From assembly GCF_029623395.1 (NCBI RefSeq), contig NZ_JAPYKK010000013.1, forward strand, positions 44,463 to 108,462: 64,000 nt of DNA, given 5' to 3'. Position 1 is the first letter of the stretch. Each line of letters begins with the position of its first letter. A program made the position numbers and the translations under genes. The DNA comes from Sphingomonas echinoides. GTDB taxonomy: Bacteria; Pseudomonadota; Alphaproteobacteria; Sphingomonadales; Sphingomonadaceae. Below are positions 33,653-42,047 of the stretch, piece after piece. The notes beneath the pieces are model-generated. The model saw only the letters and a list, made by a program, of their open reading frames with translations, ran no database searches and had not been told where the DNA came from.

Positions 33653-34057
33653 TCAGGCGGCTTGCGATGCGGCGCGACCAAGCGCCGCCGTTTCATATTC
33701 GATCAGCATCCGGCAATCCGCCAAGGCGCGATAGAAATCACCGTTGGCGACCTTGCGGGCGAACCGGGCGCAGGCCGCCTTGGCATCGTGCGCCTCCAGT
33801 GCTATGATCAGATCTCGCAAGAACCCGACGATCTCGTCGTGGTGCACAGCCGCTCCGGCGGGGTCGATATACGCCATCATGCATGCGAAATAGAGCCGTT
33901 TTGCCGGCGTTATGGCGTCGTTTTGCAGCATAACTTCCCGACCGCGCAGCAGATTGACGCTGTTTTCTACGCACAAATCGGTTCTACCGACCGAGCGGAT
34001 CACCGCGCCGTTGACGATCATCTGCTCGCCATCACGCAGGGAAATTCGAAGGGTCAT
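33653..34057 (-). CDS. flbT: FlbT flagellin post-transcriptional regulator
   Basis: FlbT is an alphaproteobacterial protein that binds the leader of flagellin mRNA and lowers its stability until the hook is complete. The 134-residue product matches family features: RISLRDGEQMIVNGAVIRSVGR at the start, LLRGREVMLQNDAITPAKRLYFACMMAYIDP in the middle and FYRALADCRMLIEYE near the end. ATG at 34057 is preferred because upstream residues are not family-like. Its usual partner FlaF was not found in the window. The flagellin leader (47699-47880) is a possible target. Confidence 0.9.
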   Translation of the reverse strand: MTLRISLRDGEQMIVNGAVIRSVGRTDLCVENSVNLLRGREVMLQNDAITPAKRLYFACMMAYIDPAGAAVHHDEIVGFLRDLIIALEAHDAKAACARFARKVANGDFYRALADCRMLIEYETAALGRAASQAA

Positions 34058-34086
34058 CGCTTTGGTCCTACAGGGTGCATACCTTA

Positions 34087-34094
34087 TTATAGGA
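34087..34094 (-). promoter_or_regulatory. TCCTATAA box upstream of flbT-fliI-fliJ
   Basis: Leftward AGTCCTATAATAAGG, 30 bp before flbT. It is 65 bp from a divergent TCCTACAA box facing flgE. Confidence 0.45.
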
Positions 34095-34158
34095 CTATCG
34101 CTGCGAGACACGTCGAACCCAGATAATTTGCGGGCCAATTGGGTTTGTTCGATATCGA

Positions 34159-34166
34159 TCCTACAA
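34159..34166 (+). promoter_or_regulatory. TCCTACAA variant box upstream of flgE
   Basis: GATCCTACAATTTAA, 55 bp before the flgE TTG start. It is a one-base variant of the main box, followed at once by the flgE leader hairpin. Confidence 0.35.
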
Positions 34167-34169
34167 TTT

Positions 34170-34203
34170 AAGGGACGAGTGCCACTGGTGCTGCTCGTCC
34201 CTT
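34170..34203 (+). promoter_or_regulatory. Perfect 10-bp hairpin in the flgE leader
   Basis: AAGGGACGAG, a 14-nt loop, then CTCGTCCCTT, directly after the putative promoter and 17 bp before the start codon. The position in the leader points to translational or attenuation control. A terminator for upstream transcription is an alternative. Confidence 0.45.
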
Positions 34204-34220
34204 CTTGTCGGAGAATATCC

Positions 34221-35525
34221 TTGAGCCTCTACTCCGCCCTGTATGCCGGTGTTTCCGGTCTGAGCGCGCAAGCCTCCGCGATGGCCAGCGTTGCCGACAA
34301 CATCACCAACATCAACACGATCGGCTACAAGAACGCCGATACCCAGTTCCGCACGATGGTGTCCGGCGGCAAGACCAGCACCAGCGCCTATGCTGCTGGC
34401 GGGGTCAATGCCGTGACGCGGTCGCTCGTCTCCAAGGAAGGCGTGCTCGGCGCGTCGAGCAGTTCGACCGACCTCGGCATTACCGGCGCAGGGTTTTTCG
34501 TGACCCGCGACGGCACCGGGGCCAACGCCAACATCGCCTACACGCGGGCGGGCTCGTTCACGCCGGACGACCAGGGCTATCTGAAGAATTCGGGCGGATA
34601 TTATCTGCAAGGGTGGCCGCTCGACGCTCAGGGCGGCGTCGTGAACACCGGCAACCTCGGTGCGCTCGTCCCGATCCGCGTGAGCCAGCTGACCGGTACG
34701 GCAGCAGCGACGAGCAAGCTCCAGATGCGCGCCAACCTCGACTTGAACGCCACCGCCTTCACCGGGACCTATGCCGCGGGCGACATCGCCGCAGGCACGA
34801 CCCCAGCACAATTCTCCCGCCCGTTCGACCTGACGGACGCGCAGGGGGGAAGTCACACCGTGAACATGGCATTCCTCAAGACCGGAACCAACACCTGGGT
34901 CGGGGAAATCTACGCCACGCCAGCCGGGGACGTGAACGTCGCGAAGGGCCTGCTCGCGAGCGGGACGATCAAGTTCAATGGCGATGGGACACTCAATCGC
35001 GCGGGTTCCAGCCCGGCGCTGTTCGCCGCGCTGACGCCGACCTGGACCAACGGTGCCGGCTCCGGGCCGATCAAACTGGGTCTGGGCAGCGATGGCGGTC
35101 TGGATGGCCTCACTCAGTTTGGCGGGGCCTCGTCGCTCATCTCCTCCAGCGTCGATGGCGGGTTGCTCGGCAGCGTCGCGTCGACGCGGATTTCCGAGTC
35201 CGGCGTGGTGAGCGCGGTGTTCGACGATGGCTCGTCGCGCGCGGTGTTCCAGTTGCCGCTCGCCAGCTTCCAGAATCCCGACGGCCTCACGCGCTTGCCG
35301 GGCAATGCGTACGGGGTTTCCGATCAGTCCGGCGGCGTCGCGATCAACGCGCCCGGATCGCTCGGCTCGGGCAAGATTTCGGCCAACGCGCTGGAGGCAT
35401 CCACGGTCGATCTGGCGCAGGAATTCACCAACATGATCCGCTTCCAGCGGGCGTACAGCGCTTCCTCCAAGATCATCACCACGGTCGATGAGATGCTGCA
35501 GGAAGTGAGCAATCTGAAGCGATAA
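34221..35525 (+). CDS. flgE: FlgE hook protein
   Basis: FlgE forms the hook. The product is 434 residues with the axial N-terminus (SLYSALYAGVSGLSAQASAMASVADNITNINTIGYKNADTQF) and C-terminus (NALEASTVDLAQEFTNMIRFQRAYSASSKIITTVDEMLQEV). The start is TTG, because no in-frame ATG lies near the conserved first residues and GGAGA is 6 bp upstream. A rare start codon plus the leader hairpin suggests controlled translation. flgK follows after 57 bp. Confidence 0.94.
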   Translation: MSLYSALYAGVSGLSAQASAMASVADNITNINTIGYKNADTQFRTMVSGGKTSTSAYAAGGVNAVTRSLVSKEGVLGASSSSTDLGITGAGFFVTRDGTGANANIAYTRAGSFTPDDQGYLKNSGGYYLQGWPLDAQGGVVNTGNLGALVPIRVSQLTGTAAATSKLQMRANLDLNATAFTGTYAAGDIAAGTTPAQFSRPFDLTDAQGGSHTVNMAFLKTGTNTWVGEIYATPAGDVNVAKGLLASGTIKFNGDGTLNRAGSSPALFAALTPTWTNGAGSGPIKLGLGSDGGLDGLTQFGGASSLISSSVDGGLLGSVASTRISESGVVSAVFDDGSSRAVFQLPLASFQNPDGLTRLPGNAYGVSDQSGGVAINAPGSLGSGKISANALEASTVDLAQEFTNMIRFQRAYSASSKIITTVDEMLQEVSNLKR

Positions 35526-35541
35526 GCCAGCACGGGACGAC

Positions 35542-35565
35542 CGGGCGGGAAATGGTTCCCGCCCG
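35542..35565 (+). terminator. Hairpin between flgE and flgK
   Basis: Perfect inverted repeat CGGGCGGGAA-ATGG-TTCCCGCCCG in the 57-bp gap. It lacks a T run and may attenuate read-through or stabilise the flgE mRNA end. Confidence 0.5.
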
Positions 35566-35582
35566 ACAGGGGGAATAGCGGC

Positions 35583-37682
35583 GTGTCGTTGAACGAGATT
35601 TTGGGATCGGCAATGTCGGGACTGGCAGCGTCCCAAGCGGGATTGCGCTCGGTTTCGAACAACATCGCCAATGTCGGCACGCCAGGGTATGCCCGCGAGC
35701 GCGTGACTCAAACCACAGGCGTCACCGCGGGTCGTGTGAACGGCGTAACGATCGGCGAGCCCAGCCGGATCGCCGATCGCTTCTTGGAAGCAACCGTCTA
35801 TCGCCGCGCCGGCGACATGGGATCGGCGGACGTCACGTCGTCCTATCTCGACCGCCTGCAATCGTTACTCGGGGCGCCGGGCGCGGAATATGGGCTGCCC
35901 TCGCGGCTCGATGCGATCAACGCTTCGGCGGTGGCGATGACGGGGACGCAGGCATCGGCACAGACCGTCGCGGGGTTCACCGCCAATGTCCAGGATGCGA
36001 TCACCTCGATCGGCCAGCTCGGCTCGGACGTGGACGGGCTGAAAGCCGACGTCCAGTCCGAGGTGGTGCAAAGCGTGGATCGCATCAACGGGTTGCTGGT
36101 CCGGATCAACGATCTCAACGGCAGCGTCGCAAGGCTCGAAGGGACCGGGCACAGTTCGGCCGGGGTCGAGGACCAGCGCATGTCCGCGCTCGAGGAACTG
36201 AGCGGGATGATGAAGGTCACGGTGCGACAGCAGCCCGATGGCCGGGTCGCGATCGACACGGCTTCGGGCATCCCCCTGCTCGACAACCGCTTGCGACAAT
36301 TGTCGATGCCGGAATCCGGTGGCAGCACGGCGCAGACGACCTATCCAGTGATCTCACTGCGGTTCGCCGACACCAACAACGGTCCGGGTGCCGCCACCGG
36401 CGACAAGCTGGATTCCGCTTCGGTCGGCGGCAAACTGGGTGGGTTGATCGACTTGCGCGATCGCGCGCTCCCGGCGTTCACCGAAAAGCTCGGCGTGTTG
36501 TTCACCGGCCTGTCACAGACGCTCAACGCCGTTTCGAACGCCGGCACCACGGTGCCCGCGCCAACGCAGCTGGCCGGTCGCCCTTCCGCAATGACGGGCG
36601 CCGACCGGTTAGGGTTCACCGGGTCGGCGGTCTTCGCCGTCACCAAGGCGAGCGGTGAACTGGTCGCGTCGACCACCATCGACTTCTCCGCCATGCCGGC
36701 GACCGCGTCGCTCGACGATGCCGTCGCAGCGATCAACGCGGGGCTTGGCGGCGCCGCTACCGCATCCTTTACCGGGGGTGTGCTGTCGATCACGGCAAGC
36801 GGCGGCGGCAACGGCGTGGTCATCGCGCAGGACCCGACCAAGCCGAGCGATCGCGGCGGAGTGGGGTTTTCGCAGTATTTCGGCATGAACGACATGGTGC
36901 GCAGCGCCGCCAGTCCGCTGGTACCGTCGGGATTCAAGGCCTCGGATCCGCACGGCTTCGCTGCGGGTCAAACGAGCGACATCGTGCTACGCGATACGTC
37001 GGGCCGGGCACTTACCAGTTACAAGATGACGGGCACGGTCGGCGGGACCTTCGGCGACCTGGTGACCCAGCTCAACGCCAGTCCGCTCGGCAAGTTCGGC
37101 AGCTTCGCGATGGACGACAAGGGGCGGGTCCAGTTCGCCGCCAACGCCAACGTCCAGGGAGCCACGCTCGCGGTCGCGTCGGATTCGACCAATCGTCTCG
37201 GGACGGGGCAGTCCTTTTCCAGCATCGTCCAGCTGACCGGCGCCAGCAGTGGGGTCGCCACCGCCGGGGTCCGACCGGATATTCTGGCAACCCCCGCCAA
37301 GCTGGGGCTTGCACGCTTCCAGACCGGCACGGCGATCGGCGCGAAGGCGCTGGGCGCCGGAGACAATCGCGGTGCCACGGCGTTCGTCGATCAACTCGCC
37401 GGTACGGTCGATCTCGGCAAGGACGGCATCATCTCGACCGGCGCACGCGCCGCCGGCCTGTTCGGGAACACCGGACTGGCGGCGTCGCAGGCCACGTCGT
37501 CGCTGGCCGACGCGACCGCGCGGCGTGACGATGCGGTCAACCGGCGCGACAGTTTCTCGGGCGTCAACATCGACGAGGAGCTGTCGAACATGGTCGTGCT
37601 GCAAAGCAGCTATTCCGCTGCAGCGCGCGTCATCACCACGGCAAGCCAGATGTACGACACCTTGTTGTCGATGATCAGATAG
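35583..37682 (+). CDS. flgK: FlgK hook-filament junction protein 1
   Basis: The 699-residue protein starts at GTG and has the HAP1 N-terminus (SLNEILGSAMSGLAASQAGLRSVSNNIANVGTPGYARERVTQ) and C-terminus (VNIDEELSNMVVLQSSYSAAARVITTASQMYDTLLSMIR). It joins hook and filament together with FlgL, encoded 8 bp downstream. The variable middle part is longer than in enteric FlgK (about 550 residues), as is common in alphaproteobacteria. Confidence 0.95.
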   Translation: MSLNEILGSAMSGLAASQAGLRSVSNNIANVGTPGYARERVTQTTGVTAGRVNGVTIGEPSRIADRFLEATVYRRAGDMGSADVTSSYLDRLQSLLGAPGAEYGLPSRLDAINASAVAMTGTQASAQTVAGFTANVQDAITSIGQLGSDVDGLKADVQSEVVQSVDRINGLLVRINDLNGSVARLEGTGHSSAGVEDQRMSALEELSGMMKVTVRQQPDGRVAIDTASGIPLLDNRLRQLSMPESGGSTAQTTYPVISLRFADTNNGPGAATGDKLDSASVGGKLGGLIDLRDRALPAFTEKLGVLFTGLSQTLNAVSNAGTTVPAPTQLAGRPSAMTGADRLGFTGSAVFAVTKASGELVASTTIDFSAMPATASLDDAVAAINAGLGGAATASFTGGVLSITASGGGNGVVIAQDPTKPSDRGGVGFSQYFGMNDMVRSAASPLVPSGFKASDPHGFAAGQTSDIVLRDTSGRALTSYKMTGTVGGTFGDLVTQLNASPLGKFGSFAMDDKGRVQFAANANVQGATLAVASDSTNRLGTGQSFSSIVQLTGASSGVATAGVRPDILATPAKLGLARFQTGTAIGAKALGAGDNRGATAFVDQLAGTVDLGKDGIISTGARAAGLFGNTGLAASQATSSLADATARRDDAVNRRDSFSGVNIDEELSNMVVLQSSYSAAARVITTASQMYDTLLSMIR

Positions 37683-37690
37683 GAATTCCA

Positions 37691-38599
37691 ATGTCCCGCG
37701 TCGCAACCATCCCGCTCCAGCGCACCATGTCCGCCGCGATCCAGCATTCCCAGCAATTGCTTGCCAACACCCAGCTGCAGCTCGCGACGGGCAAGAAGGC
37801 GTCCGATTATGCGGCGCTGGGGACCGAGGCGGTGCGCAACCTCTCGACCCATTCGCTGACCGCGCAGCAGGATGCCTATGTCAAGGCATCGACACGGGTC
37901 GGCACGACGCTGGCGCTGAACGATACGAATATCGGCGCGATCGACACGAGCGCCTCGTCGCTGAAACAGGATTTGCTCACCGCGATCGGGACGAAGCAGG
38001 GCGCGGGCTTGAACGACGCGATCACCGCGGCGTTCAACCAGTTCCGGGCGTCGCTCAACGCCTCGGACAGTGGCGCCGCCTTGTTCGGGGGCGCGCAGAC
38101 CGATGCGCCGCCGTTCCTGCCCAACACCTTGGCCGATACGATCGCCACCCCGGCCTCGGCCGCCTTCGCCAATGACGGGATCAAGGCATCGGTCCGGCTG
38201 TCGGACAATGTCGACGTCCAATATGGGATTACCGCAAGCGATCTGGGCAAGGGTCTGTATGCGGCGTTCCAGACGCTGGCCGGTGCCGGGACGATCGGCA
38301 CCACGCCGACCGCAGCGCAGCTGGACACCCTGACCAAAGCCGCCGGGCAGATCGACTCCGGTCTGACCGGCCTGCGCGCGATCAACGCCGAAAACGGGCG
38401 CAAGCAGGCGCAGACCGAGACGCTCGGTACGCGTGCAACCGATCGATCGCTGCTGATGCAGGACATCATTTCGCGCAACGAGGATGCCGACCTCGGGCAA
38501 GTCGCGATCGACCTCGCGCAGCAGAAGACGATGCTGCAAGCGAGCTATTCGGTCTTTTCCCAGCTCTCCGGGCTTAGCCTCGTCAGCTATCTGCGCTAA
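37691..38599 (+). CDS. flgL: FlgL hook-filament junction protein 3
   Basis: A 302-residue flagellin-like protein with N-terminal axial helix (PLQRTMSAAIQHSQQLLANTQLQLATGKKASDYAALG) and C-terminal helix (NEDADLGQVAIDLAQQKTMLQASYSVFSQLSGLSLVSYL). It completes the flgE-flgK-flgL block. A strong hairpin follows the stop codon. Confidence 0.93.
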   Translation: MSRVATIPLQRTMSAAIQHSQQLLANTQLQLATGKKASDYAALGTEAVRNLSTHSLTAQQDAYVKASTRVGTTLALNDTNIGAIDTSASSLKQDLLTAIGTKQGAGLNDAITAAFNQFRASLNASDSGAALFGGAQTDAPPFLPNTLADTIATPASAAFANDGIKASVRLSDNVDVQYGITASDLGKGLYAAFQTLAGAGTIGTTPTAAQLDTLTKAAGQIDSGLTGLRAINAENGRKQAQTETLGTRATDRSLLMQDIISRNEDADLGQVAIDLAQQKTMLQASYSVFSQLSGLSLVSYLR

Positions 38600-38606
38600 T
38601 CGGTCC

Positions 38607-38636
38607 GCGGACCCACGGGTCAGCCCGTGGGTCCGC
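38607..38636. terminator. 13-bp perfect hairpin between convergent flgL and TPR-like gene
   Basis: GCGGACCCACGGG-TCAG-CCCGTGGGTCCGC begins 8 bp after the flgL stop and runs into the last codons of the convergent gene. It probably stops transcription from both sides. Confidence 0.65.
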
Positions 38637-40482
38637 TCGGCGCCGGCGCCGCATCGACCAGATTGGCGATGTCGCCGGCCGGACTCGCCGACGGAATGGC
38701 GGACATCGCCGCGCTGACCGTGGCCGGGTCGATCGCGCCGATCGCGGCGGTCAGCGCTTCGAACGCCGCGGCCGTCGGCAACGTCCTGAACGCAGCGGCG
38801 TACCGGTCATGCAGCCGCGCCAGCGCATCCTCGCGGCCCAGCATTGCCAGCGCGATCGCATAGCGTAGCACCTTCGCCTGGACGACCTCGGTCATCGGTT
38901 CGGTGCCGGTCAGCGTCGCTTCGGTCACCGCAGCGAGAGATTTCCAGTCGTGCCGCTTCCAGTAGAGTTCGCCGCGGATCGCGAGGCCGTCGGGGACTTC
39001 CTGGAGTACGGCGAGCGCTTCGTTGGTCCGGCCGAGCTGATCGAGCGCCACCGCCTCGACGCGGTGGCGATCCCACAACATCGCGTCGGGATAGGCGTTG
39101 GCTTCGGTCGCGCGGATCGCCTCCAGCGCGCGCGCGGGCTTGCCGGCGAGGATGAACAGCGACGCCACCCGCGCCGACAACGGCCCCTGGGCGATGTCCT
39201 GCGTGCGGACCATCAGCTGATGGTCGAGCAGTTCGGCCGCGCGGTCATACAACCCCGCCGCCTGCAACCGATCCGCGAATTGCACGACGAGCAGGTCGCC
39301 CCCTGCCCCGGCCGGCGAAAGATCGCGATAGTCCCAGTACAGGCCTGCGATCTGATCGAGCGGCATGGGATTGTCGGGGGCAAGCGCGGCGGTGATCGTC
39401 GCCTGCAACTCGGTGACCAGCGTGCCGCGCCCGGGCCCACCGTCGAAATAGCGGAACAGCGTTGCACCCGCATCGAGCGTGCCACGCAGGTCGTGGTGCT
39501 CCCGCGCTACGCGATAGGATAACAGCAGCGCACGCCGTTCGATGTCGCCGCCGCGCCAGACGAAGCGAATGTGGCGCAGCTTGGCTTGCACGTCGCGCTG
39601 CGCGGTGCCCCGCGCGACCGCGTCCTCGAGCAGGCTGAGCTGGGAATCGAGGCGTTGCTCCCGGTCGCCCGACGTCGCCGCCCGCCCAAGCAGCAACGCT
39701 CCTTCGGCCGATTGTCCGAGCGCGAGTTCGGCGCGCCCCCGCAGCAAGTTGGCGGCCGGATCCGATGCGGCCAGCGCCTTGAGCAATTGCAGCGTCGCGG
39801 CGGGTTTGCCCAGCATCGCAGCGGTGCGTGCGATGGCCAGCAAGAAGGGCGCGCGCGCCGCGCGGTGCCGCGCGTTCAGCGCGGGCAAGGCGCATTGCAC
39901 CTGCTGAGCCGCCTGCCCTGGGAGATTGCCTTCGGACAGCGCGAGCATCCGCCAGGCGCACGCCTCGGCGTTATTGGCCAGGGCGTCCGTGGAGAGCGCG
40001 GCGACGGCAGCCGCGGGACGGTGCAGCAGCGTCAGGGTAGCCCCCAGCGCAAGCTGGAAGGAAGGGACCAGAACGATATCGGGTTCGTCCTGCCGCATCA
40101 CCTCGAGCACGCCCAGCGCCTCTGCCGCGCGGCCGAGCCCGATCTGGCTGCGGGCATAGGCCCAGCGCGCTTCCTGCCGGCCCGCAGGCGTCGCCGCGAT
40201 CAAGCCGGCCCACGCCTGATCATGGCTGATCACGATCCAGCCACTCGGCGCGGTGACCGCCGGCAGATCGGAGAACTTCGGGGCGAAGGGGACGATCGCG
40301 CTCGGCGTACGAACGGGGACGATTGGGGCGATCGCGGAATCCGCGTCGGCATCGCTCTCGGACAGCGCGGGGTCGACCGCCGCCGCAACACTCGTCGGCG
40401 CGACCGGGCTAGGCACAGTGCCCGGCACCGGAGACGCTGCGATCAAGGCGGTCGTCGCGGCAAGCGTGAGCACGGACCGCAT
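38620..40482 (-). CDS. Exported TPR-like protein of the flagellar locus
   Basis: The 620-residue product starts with a signal peptide (RSVLTLAATTALIAASPVPG) and is otherwise a long array of helical, alanine-rich repeats resembling TPRs (ARWAYARSQIGLGRAAEALGVLEVMRQ; AARAPFLLAIARTAAMLGKPAATLQLLKAL; RVASLFILAGKPARALEAIRATEA; DQLGRTNEALAVLQEV). It is likely periplasmic. It overlaps by one base the small membrane protein gene before it. Similar TPR proteins occur in other alphaproteobacterial flagellar loci; a scaffold role in motor or filament assembly is inference. Confidence 0.65.
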   Translation of the reverse strand: MRSVLTLAATTALIAASPVPGTVPSPVAPTSVAAAVDPALSESDADADSAIAPIVPVRTPSAIVPFAPKFSDLPAVTAPSGWIVISHDQAWAGLIAATPAGRQEARWAYARSQIGLGRAAEALGVLEVMRQDEPDIVLVPSFQLALGATLTLLHRPAAAVAALSTDALANNAEACAWRMLALSEGNLPGQAAQQVQCALPALNARHRAARAPFLLAIARTAAMLGKPAATLQLLKALAASDPAANLLRGRAELALGQSAEGALLLGRAATSGDREQRLDSQLSLLEDAVARGTAQRDVQAKLRHIRFVWRGGDIERRALLLSYRVAREHHDLRGTLDAGATLFRYFDGGPGRGTLVTELQATITAALAPDNPMPLDQIAGLYWDYRDLSPAGAGGDLLVVQFADRLQAAGLYDRAAELLDHQLMVRTQDIAQGPLSARVASLFILAGKPARALEAIRATEANAYPDAMLWDRHRVEAVALDQLGRTNEALAVLQEVPDGLAIRGELYWKRHDWKSLAAVTEATLTGTEPMTEVVQAKVLRYAIALAMLGREDALARLHDRYAAAFRTLPTAAAFEALTAAIGAIDPATVSAAMSAIPSASPAGDIANLVDAAPAPSGPTG

Positions 40483-40709
40483 CAGTGCGTGCCCAGCAGG
40501 GGTAGCAACGTAACGGCGACGGCCCCCGCGATGCACGCGCTCAGGAACACCACTGACCATAACAGCGCATGCGATGTCGGCCCGGCACTATCCGGTGCCG
40601 CTGGCGCAATGCTATCGGCAGCGGGAGTATCGGCACTGCGGCGAGCCGGTGTGGCCGCTGGCCCCGCATCGACCACGCTGACGCGGCCCGGCCTCTGATC
40701 GCGGCTCAT
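40482..40709 (-). CDS. Small single-pass membrane protein, unknown
   Basis: A 75-residue protein with a proline/alanine-rich N-terminus and one C-terminal transmembrane helix (HALLWSVVFLSACIAGAVAVTLLPLL). Translation is probably coupled to the downstream TPR-like gene (TGATG overlap). A TCCTATAA box lies 31 bp upstream, so it is likely expressed with the flagellar genes. No family is recognised. Confidence 0.6.
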   Translation of the reverse strand: MSRDQRPGRVSVVDAGPAATPARRSADTPAADSIAPAAPDSAGPTSHALLWSVVFLSACIAGAVAVTLLPLLGTH

Positions 40710-40739
40710 AGAATGTTCCTTCGGGAGTGTTCTCTTCTA

Positions 40740-40747
40740 TTATAGGA
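40740..40747 (-). promoter_or_regulatory. TCCTATAA box upstream of the small membrane protein and TPR-like gene
   Basis: Leftward TCTCCTATAATAGAAG, 31 bp before 40709. The rightward gene at 40816 has no separate box but could use the CTATTATAGGAG side. Confidence 0.45.
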
Positions 40748-40815
40748 GAAAGGGGCGCGGTAGCCGTGCCCCCGCGGCCGGAGTTCGAACCATCGCCAAA
40801 GCATGTCTCAAGGTC

Positions 40816-41190
40816 GTGGCGCTGGCAGCGCTCGCTTCGGCAGCCCGCGCGAGCGCGGTTGGCGCCCCCTCGCTCCCGCTGGAGCCGCACTTCGTCGCGA
40901 TGCCCGCGATCGTCGTCCCGATCATCGGGTCCGACCGGATCGAGGGGTCGTTGCGGTTCAAACTGGTGCTGGCGGCAAACGATTCGGCAAGCCTCGAGCG
41001 GCTGACGGCGCGGTTGCCCGAGTTGCGGGCGGTGTCGGTCGCGGGCGCGATCGAATTTTCGCGGCTGTTCGCCTCACCGCAAACCGCGGTGGATGCACGG
41101 CGGCTCAGCGCCGACCTGACCGCAGCCTTGTGCGCCGAGGACCCGGGTATCGCGCGCGTCCTGATCGTCGAAGTCTCCGCCGAAAGCTGA
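40816..41190 (+). CDS. Second FliL-like exported protein, start uncertain
   Basis: The 124-residue product from a GTG start has an alanine-rich hydrophobic beginning and then a domain (GSLRFKLVLAANDSASLERLTARLPELRAVSVAGAI, ending ARVLIVEVSAES) whose pattern matches the FliL-like protein at 2644-3081. The frame stays open upstream and reads IAKACLKVVALAALASAARA, a good signal peptide, but no ATG, GTG or TTG exists before 40816. The true start may be a rare codon such as ATC at 40792, or the gene may be decaying. Its neighbour on the other side is the divergent small membrane protein. Confidence 0.45.
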   Translation: MALAALASAARASAVGAPSLPLEPHFVAMPAIVVPIIGSDRIEGSLRFKLVLAANDSASLERLTARLPELRAVSVAGAIEFSRLFASPQTAVDARRLSADLTAALCAEDPGIARVLIVEVSAES

Positions 41191-41408
41191 GCGAGACGAG
41201 GCTTTGCACGGCGACGCAGGCTGGATCGCACGCCTGTTCCATAAACCACATTCGGTGCGACGGCCCCGCAATGCTGGATCCGTTCGCTCGCCAGCGATCC
41301 CCGCAAGCTTCCGCTGCCTGTCGTAGCGTCGGCGTTGGCCTCATCTATGCGCCAAGGCGGATCGTTACTACACCACCACGGAGAGCAGCGGAATTTGAGG
41401 AGGACGGG

Positions 41409-41918
41409 ATGCTTCATTGGGCTTTGTCGGCCGCGGCGGGAGTGGCCACCGTGACCTCTGGCTCCGCCAGCCCGCCGCAATGCGTGCGTTCCGGTATCTA
41501 CGTCCTGGACCGTGAACGGAGCGACGACGTGCAGAAAGCGATCACGAGCGGTGTTTCCGGCCTTCCCAACACCGACTACTTCTCACGCAGGCTGCGAAAG
41601 GCCAACACGGTTACAGATGAGATCAGAATCTCGAATTCCCCAATCCGGTTCTCGATCAAGTACGAAACCAGACCGCAGATTCTCGTTTTGAAAAGCGGGG
41701 AGCCGACGCAGTGGAAGCTCAACGATGGGCAGGTCTTCGATGTATCGGCAAAAGCCAACGGTGAAGCCGTTTTGCTGAAGTTCCACGCGGCCGACAACGA
41801 GCGGACCACGATATATCGGATCGTTGGACCCCAGTTTGTCGAAGAGACGACGATCATCAGTCCCCGGCTCTCCACGCCAATTCGCTATCAGCTCCTTTAT
41901 AACCAAGCGAAATGCTAG
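41409..41918 (+). CDS. Hypothetical exported protein with atypical codon use
   Basis: The 169-residue product starts behind a good GAGGAGG site and has a short hydrophobic N-terminus (LHWALSAAAGVATVTSG) that could be a signal peptide. The rest (SGIYVLDRERSDDVQKAITSG, IRFSIKYETRPQILVLKSGE, ERTTIYRIVGPQFVEETTI) suggests a beta-rich secreted domain of unknown family. Third positions are visibly less GC-rich than in neighbouring genes. With about 220 and 130 bp of non-coding DNA on its sides, it looks like a later insertion into the flagellar locus. Confidence 0.55.
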   Translation: MLHWALSAAAGVATVTSGSASPPQCVRSGIYVLDRERSDDVQKAITSGVSGLPNTDYFSRRLRKANTVTDEIRISNSPIRFSIKYETRPQILVLKSGEPTQWKLNDGQVFDVSAKANGEAVLLKFHAADNERTTIYRIVGPQFVEETTIISPRLSTPIRYQLLYNQAKC

Positions 41919-42047
41919 GATACACGAGATGGAGTTTCTGGCGGACTGTGGGTCCCTAGCCAGCGCGGCTTGACGACCATCTCACGCCCGTCGGGCCGAA
42001 TGGGATTTGCATCTCTTTGGCCGTGCCCCCGCCGATCCACTTGTGGC

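Noticed and set aside
40803..41408. Long upstream extension of the gene at 41409
   Set aside because: The extension is an arginine-rich shadow of the FliL-like frame, while ATG 41409 has a strong GAGGAGG site and a signal-peptide-like start.
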